Shown: positions 18,966 to 30,067 of the stretch, one piece after another | How the letters are laid out: each line of letters starts with the position of its first letter | Numbering within the stretch: position 1 is the stretch's first letter | Assembly (NCBI RefSeq): GCF_024979315.1 | Contig: NZ_JANLCK010000003.1 | Location: forward strand, 248,001 to 312,000 | DNA from: Herbiconiux oxytropis | GTDB taxonomy: Bacteria; Actinomycetota; Actinomycetes; Actinomycetales; Microbacteriaceae | Reading direction: 5' to 3' | Length of the DNA stretch: 64,000 nt | Notes under the pieces: model-generated | What the model was told of the DNA's origin: nothing | The model's database searches: none | The model's input: only the letters and a program-made list of their open reading frames with translations | Position numbers and translations under genes: made by a program

Positions 18966-18994
18966 GTGACACTTCGGGGTGCTCGTACTAGCGT
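18966..18994 (+). promoter_or_regulatory. Predicted hpf promoter
   Basis: GTGACA (18966-18971), a 17-nt spacer and TAGCGT (18989-18994) fit a housekeeping-type promoter. The transcript would have a leader of about 65 nt, unlike the many leaderless genes here, and a strong Shine-Dalgarno AGGAGG before the ATG. Confidence 0.5.
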
Positions 18995-19065
18995 GAACCC
19001 CACAAGGCGCGAAGGTTCCCGTCTGAGACGCAACCGGCGCCATCCACAACGGCTAGGAGGTCTCC

Positions 19066-19764
19066 ATGGACGTCAACATCACTGGTAGAAACCTAGGGAT
19101 CACGGATCGTTTCCGTGAGTACGCGACCGAGAAGGCCGACAAGGTGGCCCATCTCGCCGACAAGGCGCAGGTGCTCGAGATCAAGGTGAGCCGTCACAAC
19201 TCCGCTGCGGGTGTGCAGAGCGGTGACGACCGGGTGGAGCTGACGCTCATCGGCCCCGGTCCGCTCGTGCGGGCAGAGAGCGCGGCGAGCGACAAGTACG
19301 CCGCCTTCGACCTCGCGATCGCCAAGCTCATGCAGCGCGTGCGCCGGGCGAAGGACCGCAAGAAGGTGCATCGCGGACAGCATCGTCCCGTGTCGCTGCA
19401 CGAGGCGAGCACCGGCGGGTTCGCCGTGATCGACGTGCAGCCGGCGGACGTCGACCTGCTGCTGAACGGCACGAGCGAGGCCGCCCCGACGGGCGAGGAC
19501 GCCGCCGAGTCCGAAGAAGAGGTCTACAGCCCCGTCGTCATCCGCAAGAAGGTCTTCGGCGCCACGCCGATGACGGTCGACGACGCGCTCTACCACATGG
19601 AACTCGTGGGCCACGACTTCTACATCTTCATCGACTCCGAATCGTCGAGGCCGAGCGTCGTCTACCGGCGCAAGGGCTGGGACTACGGGGTCATCGCCCT
19701 CGATGAGAACGCCGACCCGTTCGTCGAGCTCGAGAACGAGACCGTGGGGGTGACCGTCCGCTAG
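19066..19764 (+). CDS. hpf: Ribosome hibernation promoting factor, long form
   Basis: A 232-residue long-form HPF. The N-terminal domain (1-105) has M-D-V-N-I-T-G-R-N-L-G-I-T and the basic V-R-R-A-K-D-R-K-K segment that lies in the ribosomal A/P sites. An acidic linker (about 140-165) leads to a C-terminal dimerisation domain with K-x-F-x-x-x-P-M-T-V-D-D-A-L-Y-H-M-E-L-V-G-H-D-F-Y and V-V-Y-R-R-K-G-W-D-Y-G-V-I. It dimerises 70S ribosomes into inactive 100S particles when growth slows. The ATG follows an AGGAGG Shine-Dalgarno. The location before secA matches M. tuberculosis Rv3241c/Rv3240c (from memory). Confidence 0.95.
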   Translation: MDVNITGRNLGITDRFREYATEKADKVAHLADKAQVLEIKVSRHNSAAGVQSGDDRVELTLIGPGPLVRAESAASDKYAAFDLAIAKLMQRVRRAKDRKKVHRGQHRPVSLHEASTGGFAVIDVQPADVDLLLNGTSEAAPTGEDAAESEEEVYSPVVIRKKVFGATPMTVDDALYHMELVGHDFYIFIDSESSRPSVVYRRKGWDYGVIALDENADPFVELENETVGVTVR

Positions 19765-19901
19765 CGCAGACACCTCACCGAGGCCACGGAGACTCTCCCC
19801 GAGCGCTCAGCTGCTGCGCCCCCGGCGCTCAGACAGGAGCAACTAGTATGTCTTAGGCTTGCGCGCACAGCGCAGCGACGACTTGCAGTAGGAGAAACTC
19901 C

Positions 19902-22853
<2,952 letters not shown>

Positions 22854-22872
22854 GTCGCTGAACGGGCCAGGG

Positions 22873-23355
22873 TCAGAGCACGTGGATGGCGCTGGCCCGC
22901 CAGCGCCGCCCCAGCTGCTCGAGCCTGATGGCGACGGCGCGCGACCTGGCCCGGCCGTGCACGATCACGACGGCCTCCACGATGCCGGGGCCCGGCTGTG
23001 AGATGACCGCCCGGCCCAGGCTGAAGGTCGGCCGGGAGGGCGCTTCGTCGCGCACCCGGCGCGCGCGTGCCGACAGCACCACGCGCTTCATCAGATGGGC
23101 GTGCACGTCGGTGCTGAGCCAGCGCGCGATCTGATCGAGGTCCCTCGTGCCGGCGAGGATCTCGATCACGCAGCGGGCCAGGTTCTCGGCGAGCGGTCGC
23201 GGATCGGGCAGGGGATCCGGAGGCGGATCGGCGTCGGGCTCTCGACGAATGGACACGATCCGGGCCGACGGCGGAGCCGGGGCCATCGCCGGGGCACGCG
23301 GCGGTGCGGGCGCTCGTGTGGGAGGCGGGGGAAGGGTGATGGTCTGCGCGCTCAT
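22873..23355 (-). CDS. Rv3235-like (DUF6459-type) protein
   Basis: A 160-residue protein. The first 50 residues are Pro/Ala-rich and probably disordered. The rest has the family layout: L-A-E-N-L-A-R-C-V-I-E-I-L-A-G-T-R-D-L-D-Q-I-A-R-W-L, then V-H-A-H-L, and a beta-rich end G-I-V-E-A-V-V-I-V-H-G-R-A-R-S-R-A-V-A-I-R-L-E-x-L-G-x-R-W. This matches the actinobacterial protein of unknown function located near secA (Rv3235 in M. tuberculosis, from memory). It converges on secA with 19 nt between stops and no obvious terminator. Its promoter shares the 334-nt region 23356-23689 with pdtaS. Confidence 0.75.
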   Translation of the reverse strand: MSAQTITLPPPPTRAPAPPRAPAMAPAPPSARIVSIRREPDADPPPDPLPDPRPLAENLARCVIEILAGTRDLDQIARWLSTDVHAHLMKRVVLSARARRVRDEAPSRPTFSLGRAVISQPGPGIVEAVVIVHGRARSRAVAIRLEQLGRRWRASAIHVL

Positions 23356-23488
23356 GGAGCTCCTTCAGCTCGACGGCCGGAAGTAAGCAATGCTCAGCAC
23401 CCTCCGGAGGCTGTTACTCAACCAGTGTCGACCAGGGTTGTCCAGAAGCGTTTGTGCCCTGTGGATTCCGCACGAGTGGCGGTCGGGA

Positions 23489-23505
23489 TGAGTGGGAATT
23501 GCTCA
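23489..23505. promoter_or_regulatory. Dyad operator candidate, site A
   Basis: TGAGTGGGAATTGCTCA, imperfect 7-3-7 dyad, 16 of 17 bases identical to site D at 30017. It lies in the pdtaS/Rv3235-like divergent region. The hexamer TGGAAT starts 25 nt after the dyad end, the same offset as the -10-like hexamers after sites B and D. Confidence 0.6.
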
Positions 23506-23619
23506 TAACGCCCCCACGGCTGCAGCTGATGGAATGTACTCGCAGCACAGCACTGCACACACTTCCGGCCGGGGCGCCCGTTCCCCCGACCTACCGCAGC
23601 CCCGGTCGGAATCACACGG

Positions 23620-23658
23620 CTCCCGTGACCGCTTCGTAGGGAAACGCGGTCACGGGAG
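23620..23658. promoter_or_regulatory. Perfect 13-bp inverted repeat upstream of pdtaS
   Basis: Arms CTCCCGTGACCGC (23620-23632) and its exact complement (23646-23658) enclose a 13-nt loop. No T-run follows. It sits about 18 nt upstream of the pdtaS -10 box, so it overlaps the -35 area. It could be an operator, or the end hairpin of a short RNA begun near site A. Confidence 0.7.
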
Positions 23659-23676
23659 TCACCCTCGAGAGCACCG

Positions 23677-23682
23677 TAGGCT
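23677..23682 (+). promoter_or_regulatory. -10 box of a probable leaderless pdtaS transcript
   Basis: TAGGCT, 7 nt, GTG at 23690, with no Shine-Dalgarno sequence. This box decides the start codon. Confidence 0.5.
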
Positions 23683-23689
23683 AGAACCC

Positions 23690-25183
23690 GTGTCAACTCT
23701 CAGCGACCTCGTCACCGCCCACGGCAGCTCCACCGAAGCCGACGTCGAGTGGCTGCACCTGCTCGTCAGCGACTGCCAGCTGCTCGCCGATCTGGCCTTC
23801 GCCGACATCGTGCTCTGGGTGCCGACGATCGACGACACCTTCGTGGCGGTCGCGCACTCCCGCCCATCGAGCTCGGCCACCCTCTTCTACCGTGACTTCG
23901 TGGGCCAGACCATCAAGCCGGAGTGGCGCAAGCAGGTCACCGACGCCTTCGAGAGCTCCCAGATCGTCGACACCGCGGCCCCGGACTGGTACGAGGAGAC
24001 TCCCACCCGCGTGCGGGCCGTCCCGGTGCTCCGCCGCCTGTCGATGTCCGAGCAGACGACGACCGACAAGCCCATCGCCGTCATCACCCGGCACACCAAC
24101 CTGAGCGAGGCGCGCACGCCGAGCCGCCAGGAGCTCACCTTCAACGAGTGCGCCAACGACCTGTTCGCCATGATCGCCGCCGGCGACTTCCCCGACCTCG
24201 GCGCCCCCACGGGCCCGCGCCGGGGTGCCCCGCGCGCCTCCGACGGCCTCATCCGGCTCGATGTCGACGGAGTGGTCACGTTCGCGAGCCCGAACGGACT
24301 CTCGGCCTTCAACCGCATGGGCTTCGCAGGGGAGCTCGAGGGCCAGTCCCTCGCCGAGGTCACGACCCAGCTGCTCTCGGGCCGGCTCGTGGTCGACGAG
24401 TCGCTGCCTCTCGTCGTCACCGGCCGCGCGCCGTGGCGCACCGACATCGAGGCGAGGGGGGTGACCGTGTCGCTCCGCGCCATCCCGCTCCGCACCCGCG
24501 GCCACCGCTTCGGCGCCATCGTGCTCAGCCGCGACGTGACGGAGCTCCGCCACCAGGAGCGCGAGCTCATCACGAAGGATGCGACGATCCGGGAGATCCA
24601 TCACCGGGTGAAGAACAACCTGCAGACCGTCGCGTCGCTCCTGCGCATCCAGGCCCGCCGCACGCACTCCGACGAAGCGCGGGATGCCCTCACGCAGGCC
24701 ATGCGGCGCGTCGCCGCCATCGCCGTGGTGCACGACACCCTCTCGGAGGGCCTCAACCAGCGCGTCGACTTCGACACCGTCTTCGACCGCGTGCTGCTGC
24801 TCGTGGCGGAGGTGGCCTCGGCCCACAACACCACGGTGCACCCGAAGTCGTCTGGCAGCTTCGGGGTGCTGCCGAGCGAGTACGCCACTCCGCTCGCGCT
24901 CGCGCTCACCGAGCTCGTGACCAACGCGGTGGAGCACGGGCTCGCGGGTCAGGAGGGCGAGGTCGAGATCGTCGCCTCCCGATCGGAGGAGCTGCTGACC
25001 GTCGAGGTGCGCGACAGCGGAACCGGCCTGCCCGAGGGCAAGGTCGGCTCGGGGCTCGGCACGCAGATCGTGCGCACCCTCATCCAGGGCGAACTCGGCG
25101 GCACGATCGACTGGCACACCATGGTGGGCTCGGGCACGGTCGTGACCATCGAGATCCCGTTCCGGTGGCTCAAGAAGGGCTGA
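23690..25183 (+). CDS. pdtaS: PdtaS-type sensor histidine kinase
   Basis: A soluble 497-residue kinase: N-terminal GAF-like domain (about 1-160), PAS domain (about 180-295), HisKA_2 box R-E-I-H-H-R-V-K-N-N-L-Q-T-V-A-S-L-L-R near 302-320, and HATPase_c with E-L-V-T-N-A-V-E-H-G and G-S-G-L-G-T-Q-I-V. In M. tuberculosis PdtaS signals to PdtaR, an ANTAR RNA-binding regulator; no pdtaR is in this window. The gene converges on whiB1 as in M. tuberculosis (Rv3220c/Rv3219, from memory). There are no transmembrane segments, so the signal is cytoplasmic. Confidence 0.92.
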   Translation: MSTLSDLVTAHGSSTEADVEWLHLLVSDCQLLADLAFADIVLWVPTIDDTFVAVAHSRPSSSATLFYRDFVGQTIKPEWRKQVTDAFESSQIVDTAAPDWYEETPTRVRAVPVLRRLSMSEQTTTDKPIAVITRHTNLSEARTPSRQELTFNECANDLFAMIAAGDFPDLGAPTGPRRGAPRASDGLIRLDVDGVVTFASPNGLSAFNRMGFAGELEGQSLAEVTTQLLSGRLVVDESLPLVVTGRAPWRTDIEARGVTVSLRAIPLRTRGHRFGAIVLSRDVTELRHQERELITKDATIREIHHRVKNNLQTVASLLRIQARRTHSDEARDALTQAMRRVAAIAVVHDTLSEGLNQRVDFDTVFDRVLLLVAEVASAHNTTVHPKSSGSFGVLPSEYATPLALALTELVTNAVEHGLAGQEGEVEIVASRSEELLTVEVRDSGTGLPEGKVGSGLGTQIVRTLIQGELGGTIDWHTMVGSGTVVTIEIPFRWLKKG

Positions 25184-25206
25184 GACCTGGGCGCCGGCGC
25201 ACACGA

Positions 25207-25253
25207 AAGAACCCACCGACTCCGCCGCATCGCCGCGGAGTCAGTGGGTTCTT
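25207..25253. terminator. Bidirectional terminator between pdtaS and whiB1
   Basis: A long near-perfect stem: AAGAACCCAC.GACTCCGC pairs with GCGGAGTC.GTGGGTTCTT around a short CG-rich loop. It lies between two convergent stops, with T-rich ends on both strands. Confidence 0.8.
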
Positions 25254-25259
25254 CGGATG

Positions 25260-25508
25260 TCAGGAGGCGCGTCGTGCCCGTGCCGCTCGACGCTTCAGAG
25301 CGCGCCGCTCGTCTTCGCTCAGACCACCCCACACGCCCGAGTCCTGTCCGGTCTCGAGGGCGTACTGGAGGCAGACCTCGGTGACGGTGCAGCGGGCGCA
25401 CACGGTCTTGGCCTTGTCGATCTGGTCGACCGCGGGTCCGGTGTTCCCGACGGGGAAGAACAGTTCCGGGTCAGCGGTCAGGCAGGCGGCTTTGTCGCGC
25501 CAATCCAT
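25260..25508 (-). CDS. whiB1: WhiB1-type iron-sulfur transcription factor
   Basis: An 82-residue Wbl protein. The 4Fe-4S cluster cysteines are C9, C37, C40 and C46 (C-A-R-C-T-V-T-E-V-C), followed by the G-V-W-G-G turn and a basic R-R-A-A-R-A-R-R DNA-binding end. WhiB1 is essential in mycobacteria, reacts with nitric oxide and binds the primary sigma factor region 4. A strong Shine-Dalgarno AAGGAG (25517-25522) lies 8 nt before the ATG. It converges on pdtaS, which supports the WhiB1 rather than another WhiB assignment. Confidence 0.95.
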   Translation of the reverse strand: MDWRDKAACLTADPELFFPVGNTGPAVDQIDKAKTVCARCTVTEVCLQYALETGQDSGVWGGLSEDERRALKRRAARARRAS

Positions 25509-25615
25509 AGCGGGTACTCCTTATGTTGCCAGGGTGCGTCGGTCGATTGACCGGAGGGAATTCGGGTGAGAGATCAATGGCACGGTGGACGTTGCAATCA
25601 GAGGAGACTGCACCC

Positions 25616-25633
25616 GCTCACGTCACTGTGAGC
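25616..25633. promoter_or_regulatory. Inverted repeat in the whiB1 upstream region
   Basis: GCTCAC-N6-GTGAGC is a perfect 6-6-6 dyad, 108 bp upstream of whiB1 and 68 bp upstream of the divergent membrane-protein gene. A perfect 10-bp palindrome, ATTTGCAAAT, follows at 25666-25675. This AT-richer segment (25509-25700) holds no gene. Confidence 0.5.
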
Positions 25634-25700
25634 AACATTGACCTCAGATATGGTCGCATACTGGTATTTGCAAATCAAGGGTTTTCTACGGAGTACAGGC

Positions 25701-26147
25701 GTGAGTGACCAGATGAACGAAGCACGAACTCCGGATGAAAGATCGTCGGGGCCCGACCGCACCCCCGGTCGCCGACCGGTTCTGCTCGTGCTGCTCGCCG
25801 TCATCCTGGCCGCTGAAGCGCTCGCCATGGCGGGGGTCACCGTGTGGCTCGTGTTCGAACTCCTGACCGAGCGGCCGGCCTCCTACGAGACCGCGCTCGC
25901 CATCCTCGTGCTCACCGCGATCGCCGCCGTGTTCCTCGCCTTCGTCGCCGTGCACACGCTCCGGATGCAGCCCTGGACGCGAGCGGCGGCGCTCACCTGG
26001 CAGCTGCTGCAGATCGTCATCGCGATCGGCTGCTTCCAAGGCATCGTGGCCACAGCGTCGGCGGGGTGGTACCTGCTGATCCCCGCCGTGCTGGCCGTGC
26101 TCCTGCTGTTCTCGCCGCCCGTGGTGGCCGCTACGCGTCGAGCTTGA
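25701..26147 (+). CDS. Small four-helix membrane protein, function unknown
   Basis: A 148-residue protein with a hydrophilic N-terminus (about 30 residues) and four predicted membrane helices, roughly 32-55, 66-88, 97-118 and 122-142. I recognise no family motif. GTG 25701 is preferred because GGAG lies 7 nt before it; ATG 25713 is an alternative. The last 17 nt overlap the 3' end of the convergent peroxiredoxin gene. It shares its upstream region with whiB1. Confidence 0.7.
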   Translation: MSDQMNEARTPDERSSGPDRTPGRRPVLLVLLAVILAAEALAMAGVTVWLVFELLTERPASYETALAILVLTAIAAVFLAFVAVHTLRMQPWTRAAALTWQLLQIVIAIGCFQGIVATASAGWYLLIPAVLAVLLLFSPPVVAATRRA

Positions 26148-26613
26148 GCTTCTTGCGGAGCGACGCCACGTGGCCGGTGGCCTTCACGTTGTAGAGCGCG
26201 AGCGTCACGTCGCCCTGCCCGTCGATCACGAACGTGGAGCGGAGCACCCCGGTGACCGTCTTGCCGTAGAGCGACTTCTCGCCCCAGGCGCCGTAGAGCT
26301 CGTGCACGGCCTTGTCGGGGTCCGAGAGCAGGGTGAAGTTCAGGCCCTCGGCCTCGGCGAACCGTTGGAGCTTGGCGGGGGTGTCGCGCGAGACGCCGAG
26401 CACCGTGTAGCCGGCGCTCTTCAGCGAGTTGAGGTGGTCGCGGAAGTCGCACGCCTGCGTGGTGCAGCCGGGAGTGCCGGCCTCGGGGTAGAAGTACAGG
26501 ATGACGCGCTCACCGCGGTAGCCGGAGAGGGTGCGCTCGACGCCGTTCTGGTCGGCGAGGGTGAAGTCGGGGGCGGCCTGGCCCGGTTCGAGGCGCGCGG
26601 TGGTGTCTGTCAT
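26131..26613 (-). CDS. bcp: Thioredoxin-dependent peroxiredoxin, BCP/PrxQ type
   Basis: A 160-residue peroxide-reducing enzyme. The peroxidatic and resolving cysteines occur as G-C-T-T-Q-A-C-D-F-R-D, the intramolecular spacing of BCP/PrxQ, with P-E-A-G-T-P upstream and the conserved T-x-V-L-G-V-S-R-D and R-S-T-F-V-I-D-G segments. It reduces hydroperoxides using thioredoxin. ATG 26613 is chosen because residues before it are not conserved. Dyad site B lies only 21 nt upstream and would cover this gene's -35 region, so it may be co-regulated with the lipoprotein on the other side. Confidence 0.93.
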   Translation of the reverse strand: MTDTTARLEPGQAAPDFTLADQNGVERTLSGYRGERVILYFYPEAGTPGCTTQACDFRDHLNSLKSAGYTVLGVSRDTPAKLQRFAEAEGLNFTLLSDPDKAVHELYGAWGEKSLYGKTVTGVLRSTFVIDGQGDVTLALYNVKATGHVASLRKKLKLDA

Positions 26614-26634
26614 GCGTCCAGTATTTCGCATCCG

Positions 26635-26651
26635 TGAGCAGTGATTGCTCA
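26635..26651. promoter_or_regulatory. Dyad operator candidate, site B
   Basis: TGAGCAGTGATTGCTCA, 14 of 17 identical to site D, with the adjacent CAC also shared. It lies between the divergent bcp and lipoprotein starts. GACGAT (26676-26681) follows at the common 25-nt offset and stands 6 nt before ATG 26688. Confidence 0.6.
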
Positions 26652-26687
26652 TCACTCCCTGCGGCCATCCGACCCGACGATGGGGGC

Positions 26688-26972
<285 letters not shown>

Positions 26973-27009
26973 GAACACCGCACCTCACCACGACATCCCC
27001 GCAGGTCCT

Positions 27010-27291
27010 TCAGTGGCCGTTCGTGTCCGCATCCACGTCGATGCCGTTGCGGGCGAACTCCGATGTCGTCACGATCGTGATGACCGCTCCCACCACCACG
27101 AAGCCGAAGGCGATCACGGCGATCCAGTTCATGGCGTCGTCGAGCGGGGTCCCCTCGTCCGAGTCGGCCCCGATCAGCCACTGCATCGTCTGCAGGCCGA
27201 CGGCGAGCAGCACGTCGATGACGAAGAGCGAGAGCCCGGTGATGTAGGCGATGCGCAGAAGCACGATGAGCCTGGCCGTCAGAGCGTTCAC
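27010..27291 (-). CDS. Small two-helix membrane protein, function unknown
   Basis: A 93-residue protein with helices at about 13-33 and 54-76, and an acidic interhelix loop and tail. I recognise no family. The GTG start at 27291 is preceded by TATCGT with a 6-nt gap, the leaderless pattern, which supports the start. It is divergent from the LuxR-type regulator gene. The 101-nt region between them carries two CTACGTAA repeats (near 27313 and 27335) and dyad site C. Confidence 0.65.
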   Translation of the reverse strand: MNALTARLIVLLRIAYITGLSLFVIDVLLAVGLQTMQWLIGADSDEGTPLDDAMNWIAVIAFGFVVVGAVITIVTTSEFARNGIDVDADTNGH

Positions 27292-27376
27292 GGTCCCACG
27301 ATAAGGCAGGCGCTACGTAATCGTGAGCCCGCTCCTACGTAACCTCGGCTCTCCGCGAGACGGGGGCGATCCCGGG

Positions 27377-27393
27377 TGAGTAGAACCTACTCA
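27377..27393. promoter_or_regulatory. Dyad operator candidate, site C, abutting the LuxR-type start codon
   Basis: TGAGTAGAACCTACTCA is a perfect 7-3-7 dyad whose last base is the A of the regulator's ATG. Binding there would block initiation, which suggests autorepression. Unlike sites A, B and D it has no -10-like hexamer 25 nt downstream. Confidence 0.62.
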
Positions 27394-30023
27394 TGAGCAC
27401 ACAGGACATCTCTTCCCGACCGGGCCGGCTGCACGGCCGCGAACGACTGCTGCGGCACGCGCTGCGGTCGCTGGAACGGCCGGCACCGCGCCCGTTCGTG
27501 CTGGTCACCGGGCGCCAGGGGGTCGGCCGCACGGCCTTCCTCGAGGCCGTCGTGGCCGGCGCCGGCCCCGAGTGGTCGGTGCACGTCATCCGGGGCCGTG
27601 CCGACCTCGCCGACGTGCCGCTCGGCGCACTCGCACCTCTTCTGGCGGGCCTGCCCGACACCGAGAGCAGCGCCGACGGATCCCCGATGGTCGGCCTCCA
27701 CCGCCTCGTGAACCGGCCGGGAGCCGTCGTCGTCGTCGACGACGCCGACCTGCTCGATCCGGCCAGCGCCTGCGTGCTCGAGCAGATCGCGGAGGCGCGC
27801 ACGGCGGCCCTCGTGGTCTCGTGCACGGCGGCGGGCTCGGACATCTCCCGGCACGCGAGCACGGTGATCGAGCTTCCCCCGCTCTCTGCGGCCGACATGC
27901 ACGATCTCGTCAAGGACCGCTTGGGGCCCCTCGTCGGCACCGTGGCCGTCGAGGAGATCGTGCGGCTCGCCGCCGGCAGCACCCGCACCCTCGTGGAGCT
28001 CGTCGACGCGGCCGCGGTGGCCACCGACCTGCACGACGACGCGGGCTCCTGGCGCGAGCGCTGGCCGCACATCACGCCCGGCCTCGTGGCGTCGCTGCCG
28101 CACGATCCGCTGCACACCGACCCGCTCGTGGCCGATCTCCTCGCGCTCGTCGCGGTCGCCGGCGAGGTGCCGGTGGAGCAGGGCGGCACCTCCGGTGCCT
28201 CGGAGCGGGCCACGCGGCGGGCCGAGTCGCTCGGAGTGGTGAGCACCGTGAAGGCCGACGGCCGTCTCTGGGTGCGGCTCTCGCATCCGCTCTACGCCGC
28301 CGTGGTGCTCGGCACGGTCTCCGATCTCGAGAGCGCCTGCTACTGCGCCGCCGGTGCCGACATGCTCGACGGCTACCCCGAGCACCGCGTGCGGCGGACC
28401 CTCCTGCAGTTGAAGGCCGGGCACTGCGTGCCGCCGCAGACGCTCCTCGACCTCGCCCACCAGGAGCTCAGCGCCTGCCGGTACTCCACCGCCATCACCC
28501 TGGGGCTGCACGCCGTCGAGAGGGGCCACACACCGCTTCTGAGAGCAGCAGGGGAGTACGTCGAGGCCCAGGCCTCGTCACAGGTGGGCCGGATCGAGGC
28601 GGCGTCGGCCCACTTCGACGCCGCGTGGGCCCTGCTCGACGACGCGACGGCGGGGGGCGCGTTCGGCGAGGCGGAGCCGTTCGCGGTGGCCCTCGCGCAG
28701 GGGCACGGCAACCACCTCGCCTTCCGGGTGCTCCGGCCGGCCCAGGCGATCGTGCGCATCGAGGCCGTGCTCGACCGGATGGGTCCCGAGAAGCGGCTCC
28801 TGGTGGAGGACGACATCGCGAAGTGGCGGGTGATGGCCGGGCAGGCGCTCTCACCCGATGCCGACGTGCTGTCGATGCTCGGCCCGGTCGAGACACCGGC
28901 AGACCTCAACCTGCTGCAGCTGACCGCGAGCCTGCACACCATGGGCGGTGACCTCGCGCTCGCCGAGGAGGCGGTGGCGCGCGGCCTCGAGGCCTGCGAG
29001 CGATTCCGCGAGGTGCTGCCGAACGCCCGCGACCTGTTCCAGCTCTCCGAGCTGCTCGTGCTCTCGTTCACGGGGCGCTTCGCCGAGGCGAGGCTCGCGG
29101 CCCGCACCAATCTGGCCACCGCGGAGTCGACGAATCCGAGCGCCCGCGGCATGTGGCGGTTCGCGCTCGCCATGATCGAACTGCACACCGGATCGCCCGG
29201 TCGCGCCTGGAAGCTCATCGCCGAGGGCCGCCGCGACCTGCTCTGGCGCGACATCGCCGGACTCCTCCCGGCGGCGGACGCGCTCTCCGCCGCGGTGGCG
29301 GCGCGGACCGGCCGCTTCGCGGTGGCCCGCAGCTGGCTCGACCAGGTGACCCCCGCCGAGATCCGCGATCCTCGGGTGGAGCTCTACGCCGCACTCGCCC
29401 GCGCGTGGGTGTCGGCGTCGGCAGGGCGTCCGGGTTTCGCCATCCGGAGCCTCGCTCCCGTGCTGCACAAGGCCACGGCGGAGGGCAACCGGTACCTGGC
29501 GGCGCTCGTGGCCTACGAGGCGGTCAGGATCGATCCTGTGGTCGGTGCCACCGTGATGCTGCCCACCCTCGTGGCCGCCCGGCAGGCCTTCCCGCTCTGC
29601 GAGGGGCACGCCCGCGCCGTCGTCTCGCGGCAGGACGTGCTCCCGGTGGCCAGGCAGCTCGCCGACGCCGGACTGCTCGGGCCGGCGATCGACGCCGCCC
29701 GCTGGGTGGCCGAGCAGTCCGGCAACGACCTCGTGCGGGCCTCGCACGCCCACCGGCTGGCCGACTCGTGGACCGTGCGCACCGGGATCTCGATGACGCC
29801 GCGGCGCCGGCAGTCGCATCCGCGGGTCATGCCGCTCACGGACCGCGAGTGGCAGCTCGCCTCGGGAGCCGCGTCACTCCGCACGAGCGCCGAGCTCGCC
29901 GCCGAGTTCGGGATCTCGGTGCGGACGGTCGACAACCATCTCGCTCGCATCTACAAGAAGCTCGGGATCGCCGGGCGCCGGGAGCTCGCGGGCGAGCTGG
30001 CCGCTCTCCGATCGGTTGAGTAG
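27393..30023 (+). CDS. Large ATP-binding LuxR-family transcriptional regulator (LAL-like)
   Basis: An 876-residue regulator. N-terminal AAA-type domain with G-R-Q-G-V-G-R-T at 40-47, a Walker A in which the usual lysine is arginine, and Walker B-like V-V-V-V-D-D-A-D-L-L. A helical TPR-like middle of about 500 residues follows. The C-terminal LuxR helix-turn-helix (about 815-872) reads L-T-D-R-E-W-Q-L-A-S, then T-S-A-E-L-A-A-E-F-G-I-S-V-R-T-V-D-N-H-L and I-Y-K-K-L-G-I. The Walker lysine change means ATP binding may be altered. Dyad sites at its start codon and stop codon make it the first candidate to bind the TGAG-N9-CTCA motif. The inducer is unknown. Confidence 0.85.
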   Translation: MSTQDISSRPGRLHGRERLLRHALRSLERPAPRPFVLVTGRQGVGRTAFLEAVVAGAGPEWSVHVIRGRADLADVPLGALAPLLAGLPDTESSADGSPMVGLHRLVNRPGAVVVVDDADLLDPASACVLEQIAEARTAALVVSCTAAGSDISRHASTVIELPPLSAADMHDLVKDRLGPLVGTVAVEEIVRLAAGSTRTLVELVDAAAVATDLHDDAGSWRERWPHITPGLVASLPHDPLHTDPLVADLLALVAVAGEVPVEQGGTSGASERATRRAESLGVVSTVKADGRLWVRLSHPLYAAVVLGTVSDLESACYCAAGADMLDGYPEHRVRRTLLQLKAGHCVPPQTLLDLAHQELSACRYSTAITLGLHAVERGHTPLLRAAGEYVEAQASSQVGRIEAASAHFDAAWALLDDATAGGAFGEAEPFAVALAQGHGNHLAFRVLRPAQAIVRIEAVLDRMGPEKRLLVEDDIAKWRVMAGQALSPDADVLSMLGPVETPADLNLLQLTASLHTMGGDLALAEEAVARGLEACERFREVLPNARDLFQLSELLVLSFTGRFAEARLAARTNLATAESTNPSARGMWRFALAMIELHTGSPGRAWKLIAEGRRDLLWRDIAGLLPAADALSAAVAARTGRFAVARSWLDQVTPAEIRDPRVELYAALARAWVSASAGRPGFAIRSLAPVLHKATAEGNRYLAALVAYEAVRIDPVVGATVMLPTLVAARQAFPLCEGHARAVVSRQDVLPVARQLADAGLLGPAIDAARWVAEQSGNDLVRASHAHRLADSWTVRTGISMTPRRRQSHPRVMPLTDREWQLASGAASLRTSAELAAEFGISVRTVDNHLARIYKKLGIAGRRELAGELAALRSVE

Positions 30024-30033
30024 GAATTGCTCA
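30017..30033. promoter_or_regulatory. Dyad operator candidate, site D, overlapping the regulator's stop codon
   Basis: TGAGTAGGAATTGCTCA. It is followed by CAC as in site B, and by CACACT (30058-30063) at the common 25-nt offset. The TAG stop at 30021-30023 lies within it. Confidence 0.6.
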
Positions 30034-30067
30034 TCACACCGTGCCGGCCCGCGCCGCCACACTGGCT

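Noticed and set aside
23492-23689. N-terminal extension of PdtaS beginning at 23492
   Set aside because: The added residues are Ser/Pro/His-rich, not conserved, and pass through the perfect hairpin. The GTG at 23690 has a leaderless -10 box.
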